Positions 1 through 11,412 of a stretch of 64,000 nucleotides of DNA are shown one piece after another. Where the stretch lies: NCBI RefSeq assembly GCF_000512585.2, contig NC_089241.1, positions 3,162,001 through 3,226,000 on the forward strand, given 5' to 3'. The notes below the pieces were generated by a model, which did not search any database, was not told where the DNA came from, and saw nothing but the letters and a program-made list of their open reading frames with translations. This stretch comes from Kwoniella bestiolae CBS 10118 (Eukaryota; Basidiomycota; Tremellomycetes; Tremellales; Cryptococcaceae). The stretch's first letter is position 1. Each line of letters begins with the position of its first letter. Made by a program: the position numbers and the translations under genes.

Positions 1-451
1 GTGTGGAAGAGAAGTCATCACAAGGGATCGTGAGTTTGCGGATCTACACATGCTCCAGAAAGCAGGATTGTATGGGCAACGGGTCTTACGATGCGACGAG
101 TCGATGGAGTGCAGAGTCATAGCGAGAGTGATGACATATGCTGACTTCACCATTGCTTAGTCCCACTGCTCTGCTGGTGTTAGGCTTATTGTCGATTTGG
201 TCTGGCAATCATGCCGAGGGGGCCAAAGACGACGGCTTGAAATACGACCCAGAAGGATTGGAGAGTGAATTAGCCAATAGGCTTTACCGCTGGATCGTAT
301 GGGGTGGGAAAAGTGCAGTGATCACTGGCTCAGGAGTGTTTGGGATGGTAAGTCACGGTGATACCTTCTTCTAGTTCATCGGGAGCTGAAGGTCTGCACG
401 GCCTTGTAGGGTGTGGCTATCGTAGTTGCCACGGTATACAGCAGCCATTAG
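1..451 (+). CDS. 3' end of an unrecognised membrane protein gene (partial)
   Basis: The gene enters from the left edge, so only its C-terminal end is visible. The best reading is exon 1-29, a GTGAGT intron ending in TAG at 160, an exon 161-347, a GTAAGT intron 348-409 and a last exon to the TAG at 449-451. Phases agree at both junctions. The visible product has a hydrophobic stretch (PTALLVLGLLSIW), a charged middle (AEGAKDDGLKYDPEGLESEL), and a second hydrophobic stretch across the last junction (GVFGM joined to GVAIVVATVY). It therefore probably ends in two membrane segments with a very short tail. I do not recognise the family. An acceptor at 374 instead of 409 would give an earlier stop and lose the second segment. 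Confidence 0.5.
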
Positions 452-860
452 TCGCTTTCACCCTCTCTAGTTGGATTGTACATCACACTGCAACGACAAC
501 AACAACCGAGAAGTAGTCTAAGAAGGGCGAAGGATGAGAAAGAGGATAATAAAGATGTCGTGAGAAGAGGATTGAGAGAGTAGACCGCTGGACTTGTATC
601 TAGATGAATGATCTTTGCTCGCAACACATCATTCTGCAATGTATATGTGTAACATGGTTTGGACCTTCTGAGCATCTATCTGTATGCATCTCAAACTCAC
701 CCGGCGGCCATGTACGTCAACAACCAATTTACGTAACCCCATTTCACTGGTTAAATACACGGTGGGAGGCGATTTAACCTTTTTTGCATTCGATAGATTC
801 TAAAAATCGTACGATGTTTGGTTTCGGTTTGGTTTGGCGGAGGGAATGGGTATTTCCGGA

Positions 861-869
861 ATCACCCAT
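861..869 (+). promoter_or_regulatory. SRE-like element upstream of ERG5
   Basis: The sequence ATCACCCAT resembles the core ATCACNCCAC of sterol regulatory elements bound by fungal SREBP (Sre1). ERG genes are known Sre1 targets in Cryptococcus and fission yeast. The match is imperfect and lies about 870 bp upstream of the start codon, so this is a weak candidate. Confidence 0.2.
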
Positions 870-872
870 AGA

Positions 873-901
873 CTGATTTTCTGATTTTCTGATTTTCTGA
901 T
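873..901 (+). repeat. Short tandem repeat of CTGATTTT
   Basis: The 8-bp unit CTGATTTT occurs three times in a row followed by a partial fourth copy. It lies just downstream of the SRE-like site in the ERG5 upstream region. No function can be read from it. Confidence 0.8.
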
Positions 902-1737
902 ATCAGATCAATATCATTTGTTATTTGTTATTGTTCACTTTACGTTGATTCCTCGATCCTACATCATCACCATCCATCATCGACAATATCAGTTCGGTCC
1001 ATCCATCTGGCTTGACAAAGTCGAATTGACACTGTAAACCAACGAGCAACAACGGGTCTTTAGTAATCAACAATTCAGCTCGGACTAATCCGAACCGCGC
1101 GCCCGCAACCATTTACCAGTAAACAAAGGGTCCATTCGCATCCGCTTGTGAGAAAAGGAAAAGGAAAAAATTTAGTGTTGCTCTATTATCTGGTGGTGCA
1201 CCCTCAAGAGAGAGCTTGGAAAGACGAATCTACCTACCCATCTATAACATACACGTCTAGTTGAGTACTATCCATCTACCTCAACACTCTTTAACCATTA
1301 GGACATTTAAATTTAAAAACAGGTGAGTTCATGCATACCTTGTCTCCCCATATACCTTTAAAACAGGCCAGTGGCAGTCCTTCTGTTGTCGGTGTGGCTT
1401 GAGCCAAGAAACGTTTCTTGGCTTTAATTTGGGGGGTTTCCAGCTTGCTCCATGCAATCACATCAATCCCACTCCTTTTGCCATGTTTAGTGTGTGTGTC
1501 GTTGATCGATGAGCTGACGTATGACATGCATCACCATTCATATTCACCTATCGTACGATCCAATCGATACCAACCTTATCATCTGTCATCTGTCGTCTGA
1601 CTTGATCGTCCAATCGTACCACCACCAACTCTCATCGATCGATTTGCCTACCCCTCCCTTCAACGACCATCTTCATCTGTTCATATAATTCATCAACAAC
1701 ATCATCCCATTTTTAAGAGTAGGGCAATCGACGCAAG

Positions 1738-3768
1738 ATGGCTTCTCAAACTATTGTCAGACCAACTTCTTTGGTCGATCTCTCATCGATGAGAACATGG
1801 GGTTTGGAAGGGTTGACCAAAGCTAAATTCACTTTTGATACGTGAGCGATCATTCTCTTCTCTTCCTATATATACCGCCCCAAAAGCAATAAGGCTGACG
1901 GATTCTGTTCATGACCCGTGTTTAGCAAAACAACAACAGCTACCATCTTAACCCTCGTCATCTCATTATTACTCTTAGAACAATTGGTCTATCGAACCAA
2001 AAAGGCTCATCTGCCAGGAGCGAAATGGACGATACCTGTTATTGGTAAATTCGCTGATTCGTTGAATCCCACTTTGGCAAATTACAAGGCTCAGTGGAAC
2101 TCTGGTCCCCTATCGGCTGTCTCTGTGTTCAACATGTGAGCGGCTCTCATCCACAAGCCATCATATATATCCCTACACGCGTGTCTATGAATGGGAAGGA
2201 GCTGATATTCCGCTCTTTCCAGCTTCATCGTCATTGGATCGTCCAACGAGATGGCCAGAAAGATTCTCAACTCTCCCAACCACGCTGAACCATGTCTTGT
2301 CGCTTCTGCCAAGAAGGTTCTTTCCCCTGATAACTGGGTTTTCCTCCACGGAAAAGTCCACGCCGATTATAGAAAAGCCTTGAACGTCTTGTTCACCAAA
2401 CAAGCTTTATCGCGAGTTGCTTCCTAAACTCAAATTAGATTGATCAGCAACTGACATATCGATTGTACTGCTATCCAGTGTCTACCTTCCCATCCAAGAA
2501 CGAATCTACCGATCCTACTTCGGTAAATGGATGTCCGACCCTTCCCCCGCCAAGCCATACATGATGGAAATGCGAGACTTGAACATGGACACTTCCCTTG
2601 CCGTGTTCATCGGTCCATACGTCACTGATGCTCAACGAGACGAAATCAACAAAAAATACTGGTTGATCACCGTCGCCTTGGAATTGGTCAACTTCCCATT
2701 CGCATGGCCAGGAACCAAGATCTACAATGCCATCCAAGCCCGAAAAACATGTATGAAGTACCTTGAATCCGCCAGTGCGCAATCCAAGATCCGAATGGCC
2801 GACCCCAATGCCGAGTCGGAATGTCTCTTGGACGAATGGGTCAAAGCTATGATCCAAGCTAGAAAGGCACAGGACGATGGGGAAACTACCAAGTTGCTCT
2901 CTCGAGAATACTCTGATAGGGAGATTGCCATGGTGTTGTTATCGTTCTTGTTTGCTTCTCAGGATGCCATGTCCTCTGCTATCGTCTATGCTTTCCAACT
3001 TACCGCGGACCACCCTGAAGTTTTGGCTAAGATCAGAGAAGAGCAATACAGGATTAGAGGAAACGACTTGGATAGACCTTTGACGTTGGATATGGTAGAT
3101 GATATGGTGTACACCCGAGCGGTCGTCAAGGAAGCTATGAGATTCAGACCCCCTGTGATCATGGTGAGTCTACCTAATCCCATTCTTCCCGTATAAGATT
3201 GTCGGAGCTAATGGTTGACTTGTGGTGTTACAGGTCCCTTACGAAACTACCAAAGCATTCCCCGTCTCACCCGACTACACCGTCCCCAAAGGATCGATGA
3301 TCATCCCGGCCTTCTGGAACTCACTGCACGATGAGACATGTTATCCCGAACCTGACGTGTTCAAGCCTGAGAGATGGTTGCCCAACGAAGATGGATCTGA
3401 ACCTTTGGCAGAATCGAAGCCTCAGAACTATTTGGTCTGGGGAAGTGGACCTCACAAGGTGAGCATAATCTCTCCACCCTTGATGAATTAGACGATGAAA
3501 GCTGAAATGTTGTGTCCGTTTGATCAGTGTATCGGTGGTCAATACGCATCCATGCACGTCACTGCTACCCTCGGTACCGCTTCGGTATTGATGAATTGGG
3601 AACATGAAGTGACGCCCGATTCAGAGGAAGTTAAAGTTATCGCTGCGTAAGTCTGCTCTATCCTACCCAGACCAAGGACACAACACTGATGATGTTATCT
3701 GAATGTGTAGAATCTTCCCCAAAGATGAGCTTCGACTCAAATTCTCACCTCGAGCTCCACCAGCTTAA
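1738..3768 (+). CDS. ERG5: Sterol C-22 desaturase, cytochrome P450 CYP61 (ERG5)
   Basis: This P450 introduces the C-22 double bond late in ergosterol synthesis at the ER. Seven exons: 1738-1841, 1926-2135, 2223-2411, 2479-3163, 3234-3458, 3528-3646 and 3711-3768. They total 1,590 nt (529 aa) with all phases consistent, a normal length for CYP61. An N-terminal membrane anchor (TILTLVISLLLLEQL) is followed by the CYP61-typical PGAKWTIPVIGKFADSLNP. The I-helix motif is FASQDAMSSA, the ExxR helix reads KEAMRFRPP and the haem loop is WGSGPHKCIGG with the cysteine ligand. The PERW-type motif (FKPERWLP) is also present. The third intron (2412-2478) only works with a GC donor (GCGAGT), an unusual splice site. 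CYP51 is excluded by the CYP61-type N-terminus and I-helix. Confidence 0.95.
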
Positions 3769-4757
3769 GGAGGTAGGTATGATCAGTCACTGGGGAAGAT
3801 AATAGATGGAATGTGAATATTCATAATTTTAGCTTTGCAGCTTGGAGGGCTATATACCACCCATATATGATCGAGCTTCGTCTCATGCGCTACTGCTATG
3901 AATTGAAGCTTGTCTGATCTAGGAGATGATGAGGATATTTTGATTGGACTATGATTTTGATGCATTACTTTTCGCTTTCCAATTGCTACCCATCCGTGGT
4001 GATGATGACGAGGTCCGTGAATCGATCATGTCCATCTGCTCGTGCTCGAATAGCATATACGATTGGTCAATCCAAAAATGAGAGTACAGTGCATCTTGCA
4101 ATCCATCGAAGGAGAACACTACATGTACAGGCAGGATGAACGCGTACCTTAGCTTTGCCACGTGGCGATTGATCGCATTTGTTGTCTTGGTACTAAGTTA
4201 GTAGTACGAGTAAACGATCAATGCATGAGAGTGACACTCGTAAAGTAGTGCTTGATGAGATACAACGTACAGTATACCATATATCACAGCATAGTCATAG
4301 TTCATCATAAATCATACATATCCCATATCATCACGGCGCACCAACTCGAACTAGACCACATAAGAACGCGATCTACCCTCACTCTGAACAGCTCGGACTG
4401 AATAAGTGAAGTGAAGTGAATCAAAGGCAAAGGCAAAGGCAGGACCGACACCGATACCGATACTTGAACGATACGACTTGAACCCTCTCTGCTTTGGTGT
4501 GCAAGTAATCTGAGAAGCTGATCGGAGACGAATTCATTGTGATCAAGTACAGACCTGTGGGAGAATATCAACTCTACTCCAACTGGATCGCATTGTCCTG
4601 TGTTATACACCTTTGATTGGAAGATATACAGGTCATATGATCCGAATTCTCAGCTCTCACTCTCACTAAACCCTCTCAAACCTCTTCATCCCAAGAACAT
4701 ATCAAGAGGAAGAAGTTAGCGTATCTATCACTCCGTGTTAGTCCAGTCCTGGAGGAG
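3769..4757. other. Intergenic region between ERG5 and the MIT-domain gene
   Basis: About 1 kb without a supportable gene. The first part is the AT-rich 3' flank of ERG5 and the second part the promoter side of the MIT gene. A minus-strand open frame at 4305-4610 is low complexity (repeated AAAGGC) and has no protein-like features. Confidence 0.6.
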
Positions 4758-7700
4758 ATGTCGGAGGTATCAAGGAGTGAATCGGGCTTGGAACCTGATG
4801 AATTGTTGAGTACCAGTGCCAATGGTAGAGTGAGGACGATATCTGGGTCTGTATCTTGTGAGTGGCCTGTACAATTGACATTTCTGGGCTCTGATGAGGG
4901 TAGTGAAATCCATGCTATAACATCTTTGAAGTTTACTACGATACTTAGGAAGATAGTATTGATTATGATCTTGTGCGACTATAGCTACCTCAACATCTAT
5001 CCCTAACCCATCTACCCCACCCAATCTCGATGAGGGATATCTGGACGTATCGGCTAGATGGGGTGGGGAGCACGAGACGCGGAGCAACGCTGTCAGGTCA
5101 AGTAGGATGATTGGGAATAGGGTGGGGGTGTCGCCTCCTCCACCACCTGGACCACCGCGTGAGTATCCGTTGTTTCTCTCCTGACGATCAAGATATACGC
5201 CTTGAGCAGGAAAGCAGAATAGTGGATAAATGAGGAGTAAACTGGATTTCATGTAGAGAGGCGCTCTCTATGAAAGTCAATGAAAGCTAATTGTTTTTCC
5301 CACCCATACCCCACAGCCTCAGATCCTCCCCCACTTCCACCCGCACCATCCTCTCACCCCTTCGCAACATCCTCTCGACCCAGACCTTCCGCGCGATTAT
5401 CATCCCTCTCCTCACTCCGGAAATCAGGTATGATCTCAAGTAGACCGTCAAGTCCCGGTCCATCCGGTCCACCACCCTCCAACGATCTACCACCATTACC
5501 CACTACCCTCACTCAGAATACCCCACCTAAAGATAAAGAGAAAGATAAGGATAGAGATCCCTCGAGACCGAATCATGTCAGACAATCCTCTCAGAGCAAT
5601 ACTCCTCCAACTATCTCGCCTAGAGCGAGCTCATTGTTCAATCAACCCGGTCCGTCCGGTACGAAGCATGATAGTCTGGGTACACCCATAACACTCAATA
5701 AGAAACTACCCGAACATGTTCAACCTCAGCCTACAAACAGTGCAACTGCCGGACCTTCCTCGAAACCACCAAGAACACCTTCACGTCATCTACTTCAGAC
5801 CGCTTTGGACTTAGCCCAGAAAGCTGTAGAGATGGATAAGAATAATGATGTGCTCGGTGCACTTGCCGCATACAGGGAAGCGGTCAGCAGGTTGAAAGCT
5901 GTCATGGAGAGGGTCGGGGTGGAACCTGCGGGAGATAAGAAGAGTGGGAAGAAGGGGAAAAGCGAGGAAGAGGGACGTACGTTGAGGGGGATTGTGAGTG
6001 GTTGACATTCAAATTGATTCTCCCTCCAGCCTATTTCTTACTGACGTGAGCATTGTTCTCCAATCGGCGCAGCACGACGCATATGTCGCTCGTATACAGC
6101 TCTTATCATCGTACGAAACCAATCCCGAAGCCGATACCCCAGCCTCAGCAGAGGCAGGTCCCTCAAAACCTCGTCATATCTCTCAACCATCTACTTCCAC
6201 CTCTACGCTCGTACCACATTCCACATCAAGTACAGAGGGTACGCCTCGTCCGTCGCTAGATGATGGTGGAATGACGGGTATAGGAAATTTCATGTTGGCG
6301 GATAGTGGGGATCAATCGTTCGATGCTTCAGCTCTGAGTCCTGCTCGTCCGAAAGCTGCTGTTTCGGCAATAAAGGCACAACCACCCGCAATCCCTCAAG
6401 ACACCCCACCGCCGACGATGGAACAGCGAAGTCAGAGTACAGATATACCGACTTCGCTCAACCAGCAGAATCTGAATGGCCAAGCGATAGCTGCACCAAG
6501 CGTCTCTCAACAGAAAGGATCTATACCGTCCATCGGCCTCGGGTATCCCACTTCACCACCTTCCAACACTCCTCATACATCGACACCCATGAAATCTCAT
6601 ATTTCCTCTTCGTCCATCAGCGGGGATACCGAGGGATCACCCTCATCCTCCAAGTCCCGCTTGAAGAGACCCAACAGACCATCCATGGGATTAGATATGG
6701 AGGCTGACCTAACGGGCATAGACGGTGTAGCAGACGAGAAAGTTGAGATGTTGGCTCGTACACCCCGAGAATCACATATGCCCTCTTCATTGGGGTCCTC
6801 AAATGATAGAAGATCCTCCAACCAGAGTAACAGAAGGGTAATACCGGACTCACCACAGTCTGTGAAAAGTGATATCGAAAGACCATTACCCCCTTTACCC
6901 AATTCCGCCTCGTCGCAGAATGGTCAACCTAGGAAATCAAGCTTGACGGGATCTTCAAAACCTCTTCCCACCCCGCAAGGGGTCTTACTAGTTTCGCCCA
7001 CTACTACACAGGGAACAATCTCGCAGAGAAGACAATCACGTCCTTTGTCTGGTACGATATCTACTTTACTTGATCAGCCACAGCAGACAGCTGCATTCCC
7101 CGTATCGAGCTCGAATTCGTCTGTACGGTCCGTATCTCAGAGTAGTATCGGTACGAGGATCCGAGCGAAGTCTCAACCTGGACAACGGCCCAATGCAGGT
7201 ATAGGTATAGATCAGGGACCGGGTGGATCGTCTATCCCGCCCGTACCTACCAATCAACTTCGCCATAAATCATCGTTCTCATCTAGTAGTCAGCTGGGTA
7301 TAGGGATGGTACCTCCTCAGATATCTAGACAACCGTCAGGTTCAGCTGAAAATCAGGGGTTGAGGATCGAGACTCATCATAGTCCTTCCCCCGCTGGCGC
7401 AGGAGGGAGACTAGCCCCTCCAGTCAACATCACCAACCGAGCAGGAATCTCACCAAGATCATTACCCCCTCTACCTGATACCGCTTTAACCGCCACTTCT
7501 GGAGGAACGCTAATCTCCCCTCTACCTGAGACACAACCCTCCGAAGTACTTCATCGACCCTTCCACTTACTTAGGGTATTACACAGTTCGATGGATCCAG
7601 AAGGGAGTGGATCATACTTGACCGGCTCGATTCATATTTCATCGTCCATTTGGAACCTGAGTCAGAACGGTAGAAATACCATCGGACCCCCTAAGATCGC

Positions 7701-8667
7701 CGCGCAGGAGGTGAAGATGCGTTGTCTCGAGAGTCTGATATTGCATTTCGAGTCGATACGGATAACTGGCCAGGGACTATTGAATGGGCCGAGAAGACAT
7801 TCTCGCCCCGGAGGGTCTGGAGGGGGAGCAAACAATAGTAAGCTCGCTGAGGAGTTTTGTCTGACGCTGGATGAGTTGGATGAGGAGATGGATAATACCT
7901 ACAAGCTTCTGAGTAAGGGTGGGGTCATGTTGGGTTTGGCAAGTGGGGGATGGAAGGGGAAGAAACATGGTGGGGTGGGTGGATTTTCTTCTCTTTTCTC
8001 TCTGTTTTTTTCTTTCTCTCAAATCATTTGATCCTTATTCAGTCGTGTTTTGTGCTACTTGATACAAGGTGTAACGCTTCCAATACTAGAACTGACACTG
8101 ATCATAAAACATCGTCTAGACCACCAAATCTTGGGGATCGCGGATCAGCCGATCCATGGATAAGATGACCAACTCCAGGAGCACCACCGACAAGTCAGGC
8201 ATGGAGGGGACAGACAAGTATGTGGATCTGCTGGCAAATCTCTGTATAGGTGCGCAGGTGATCAGTGGGTGGTGTTTTTTTCCTTTATTGCGAACCGAGC
8301 AAGTCGAGGTGCGAAGGTGTGAATATATCACATCAGCTGACTCATTCGTTATTCACTTGTATCCCCAGACGAACACCTCCTGAACTTCACTTCTCCCTCT
8401 CGCGGACAAATGGAATGTACTGCCGCCTACGCCTCGCTTCCTGAACAGTCTTATAGGAATATCGAATCTCGCCTGAAGAGGACCTCGGAGTTTGTGGGGA
8501 GTATTATCGTGCCGTTTGTGTTGGACGATTTCAAGCAGTTCTTGGTGAGTTCAGATCACCATCACCTTACAGGAGAAAGAAAAGGAAAGAGAGCTGACGT
8601 TTGTTATTGGGTTTTTGTTGGGCAGCTGAGGTACCTTAAAGGTGGGGTGAAATATCTTGAAGATTAG
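4758..8667 (+). CDS. MIT-domain protein with long disordered middle and conserved C-terminal domain
   Basis: Seven exons (4758-4857, 4985-5158, 5317-5993, 6073-7974, 8120-8249, 8369-8544, 8626-8667) total 3,201 nt, giving 1,066 aa with every junction in phase. After a Ser/Pro-rich N-terminus comes a MIT-type three-helix segment: HLLQTALDLAQKAVEMDKNN, ALAAYREAVSRLKAVMERV, then across an intron to HDAYVARIQLLSSYE. MIT domains bind ESCRT-III tails or microtubule-related proteins in trafficking. About 450 residues of Ser/Pro/Gln-rich disorder follow. A hydrophobic, conserved-looking C-terminal region begins at RPFHLLRVLHSSM and ends in FVLDDFKQFLLRYLKGG. This architecture occurs in uncharacterised fungal MIT proteins. 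The start codon gives an acidic N-terminus and is the only ATG in phase with exon 2. Confidence 0.85.
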
Positions 8668-9312
8668 TCTAGTTGGGAGTTGGGTACGTCTCGGACGTCG
8701 GGCGGGACGTCATACGAATGAGTGTATCGTGATCATCATCATTCCATATTCGCATGACATATCTTGTAATTTATCTGTGTTATATATATTCATTGGGTTT
8801 GTTGGTTTTTTTTTGCTTCTACGCTTTACGCTTTGGGATGGTGCTTGATCAGTCGAATCGACTGATGGTTGATGAGATGCGACTTGATCAATCACTTGAA
8901 TCCAATTGTAATAATGATAATACTATCGAAGAAATTCGCACGCTACACCAAAATGAGACTGCCGAGATGCACCATAAATGGACGATTGCCTGTTAGAAAT
9001 TATGAGAACTGAAGTTCATCCGCTAAAAGATCAAATTCATCTCGTCTCATCACATCTACGGCTCATACTTCTCACACTACGGCTTTATTATTTCATAAAA
9101 AGAATAAAAAGAAAGAGAAGACAAAAATTAGGTTCAGTTGGAATTGAAGAATAAGATCGTACGCTCAGAAAATAGGGCATTATCTTTCGTAAAAGGGGAG
9201 AAGGGGGAAGGAGGAAGATGCTATGCTACGCTATTCACATCAAATTCGATTGGAGGGATCTGTGAACCCTCTTTAAAGGGTTTTCTCGTCTACACATGTA
9301 ATTCACATAACG
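8668..9312. other. Convergent 3' region between the MIT gene and YOP1
   Basis: These 645 bp separate the 3' ends of two convergent genes. They are AT-rich with T-runs (8810s) and short overlapping open frames that look like 3' UTR sequence. Nothing else is supported. Confidence 0.6.
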
Positions 9313-10248
9313 TCAGTATCTATATCCTGTCGTGCCAGCAAGGTGAGACGCCCACTCACGCTCAAAGCTTGAAGGAGCGGTAGTCCCAGCGGGGTTGAAT
9401 CCTGAAGCGGCGGCTGAGTCCTTGGCGAATGGGTTGGTTTGGCCAGTGGTGGATTGGGATTTTTGCTTGACGTTTCCGATGACGGGTCGGAGGACGTGGT
9501 AGTAGAGAGTTTCGGCACCTCGAGTAGCGGGGAGCATGACTGTGTGTGATGGAACGGATATCAGTAGACGTTCGTGGAGGAACGGGATATTTGGATTCAG
9601 TTGAGAGAAATGCAGGACAAAACACTCACGCCAGATGGTGAACAAAGTCTTGAAGACAAAGTACATAGGAACCCAGTAGAGGATAGCTCGTACACCGAGG
9701 GATTCAGCGAGGTTGAGCGAACCAAAGACGACCCAGTAGGTCAACCATTGTTTGTCGTCGTTTGATTGAGGGGATTCAATGGCTTGGACGGACAGGTAGG
9801 CGGGGAGAGCCCATCCGATGAGGTTCGAGACGGGTTGGGCGAGGCCGAACATGTTGAAGAAGATGAGGACGACGGCGCTGCAGAATGAATGAAGCATTAG
9901 TATCGGGGTATTTGCGGTCGTACGACCAGTATAGCTACTGAAGAGTAATGGAACTGGGAAAGTAATGGTAAAGACGCAAACTTACGAAGCGGCCAAAGCT
10001 AGTACACCATACGCCTTGGGGACTTTGGTTTGTTGTTCGATGTTTCTCAAGAGAGGGTATCTGTTAAGCTGTACACATCAAGGAATATCATTGGTCAGCT
10101 ACGTCGGCTCACTAACGGTGATGTCGTCGACACTTACCTCAGCATCGAGAGCGTTGACTTGCCCAGTAGCGAATCTGGAGGCTTGTTGGGTGTAAGGGTG
10201 GTTGAGGAAGTTTTGTTTGATTTGTTGGGATTGGGTTGGGGCGGCCAT
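9313..10248 (-). CDS. YOP1: Reticulon-like ER tubule-shaping protein (Yop1/DP1/HVA22)
   Basis: Yop1 bends and stabilises tubular ER together with reticulons. Exons on the minus strand are 10248-10138, 10068-9986, 9877-9630 and 9539 onward. The product opens with MAAPTQSQQIKQNF, then NRYPLLRNIEQQTKVPKAY before the first hairpin (VLIFFNMFGLAQPVSNLIGW). The family signature follows in IESPQSNDDKQWLTYWVVFG and ALPAYLSVQAIE. A second hairpin (YWVPMYFVFKTLFTIW) and a polar tail end the protein. The reading to the TAG at 9313 gives 222 aa. The very C-terminus is uncertain, because a GTGAGT at about 9350 could splice away the last residues (SSFERE...). A 5' UTR intron (10249-10509) seems likely, with TTGCTTCTAG directly abutting the ATG. 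Confidence 0.9.
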
Positions 10249-11412
10249 CTAGAAGCAACAAAGAGAGAAGTCAGCCGCAGTCGTTTTAGAGGAGATGCTT
10301 TGCATGATGGGTTGACATCTAGCGATGCAGGCAGTGAAGAGGGAGAGGGGCAATGGTAGACGATGAGTAGTAGAGGTGAGATGGCAAGTGAAGCGTCAAG
10401 AAGATGACGTATCATCCTTATCATATGATTCACCCAGCAAGCACCTTATCTCGTTCTCTCTTTTGCATCTCTCACGCAACCTCTCGATATTAAAAGAGGA
10501 TAGACTTACCTTGTCTAGTTGTCTTTGGGTTGTTCTTGATGTAGAGCAAGTGAGTATATATGTAAGTATATGTTTGGATATATGAAGGAGACAAAAATGA
10601 GAGATTGGAATGAGAATGAGGTTATAAGGGAATGGTGAATGGGAACGGTTGGAAGGGACTGGAAGGGGTTGGGTGGGTGGGTATGTGGGTCTATGGGACG
10701 TGTACTTGCAAACTGACTGAGCATGTCGTCATACCACTTATCACTTTGATTTGATGACAGCACATCCATCACTGTGTGCCACACCTGTACGTCATTTGGT
10801 TGCCCTGTCGGTGTTTCAGCGGGGTTTACTCTGGTGTTATGTGTGCTCGTTCCTTTGTTATGCACAGTTCACACATCCCCCCGCCCAGCACACCTAACAT
10901 CCCGCTCATAGCCCGACAGGTAGGCATGCATGTAGTCGGGACGTGGTATAAGCCTCAGGGTCAATTGACTATTCTTTTGTATTTCTCCGGGGTCGCGTCC
11001 GCTCGCATCCACTACACTACTACTGGCGTTTTCATGTTTTGATTCATGATCAATAATGATATCTTTAACATTTTACGTGTCTGATCAATTCTATTCAACA
11101 TCAACATCAACATCATCAATCATAGAGCCATCAAGGTTAACCAGTACTCTACGATCAACCACCAACATCATCCTTTAGGCTAGATAGAGCAAGGCAGGTC
11201 CTTTCGATTCTATCATCCCTTGGTGCTCCGGACTCACCCATTCACACGACTGGCATCAAGACGTGTCCATCATCCGACGTGCAATATCGCAATCAAAATC
11301 ACTTAGACATCATCCGAGAACCCACTCGGGCAGATAACCAACACATCGGATCAGAGATCAAGAAGCTCTGGTCAGCACATAACAGCACCAGGAGGAAATC
11401 TCGCTCATCTAC
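10249..11412. other. Divergent promoter region between YOP1 and CDC1/TED1
   Basis: The first 260 bp appear to be a YOP1 5' UTR intron (donor GTAAGTC at 10509, acceptor CTAG next to the ATG). The remainder serves two divergently transcribed genes. No other coding sequence is convincing. Confidence 0.55.

Larger units (their letters stand above)
452..1737. other. Intergenic region, ERG5 promoter side
   Basis: No gene can be supported in these 1.3 kb. The stretch includes a short tandem repeat at 873-901, an SRE-like site at 861-869 and a pyrimidine-rich leader before the ERG5 start. Short open frames on both strands have no recognisable content. A 5' UTR intron of ERG5 is possible but cannot be placed with confidence. 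Confidence 0.6.

Noticed and set aside
4770..5252. 160-aa minus-strand frame
   Set aside because: It is antisense to exons 1 and 2 of the MIT-domain gene, whose splice sites and phases fit.
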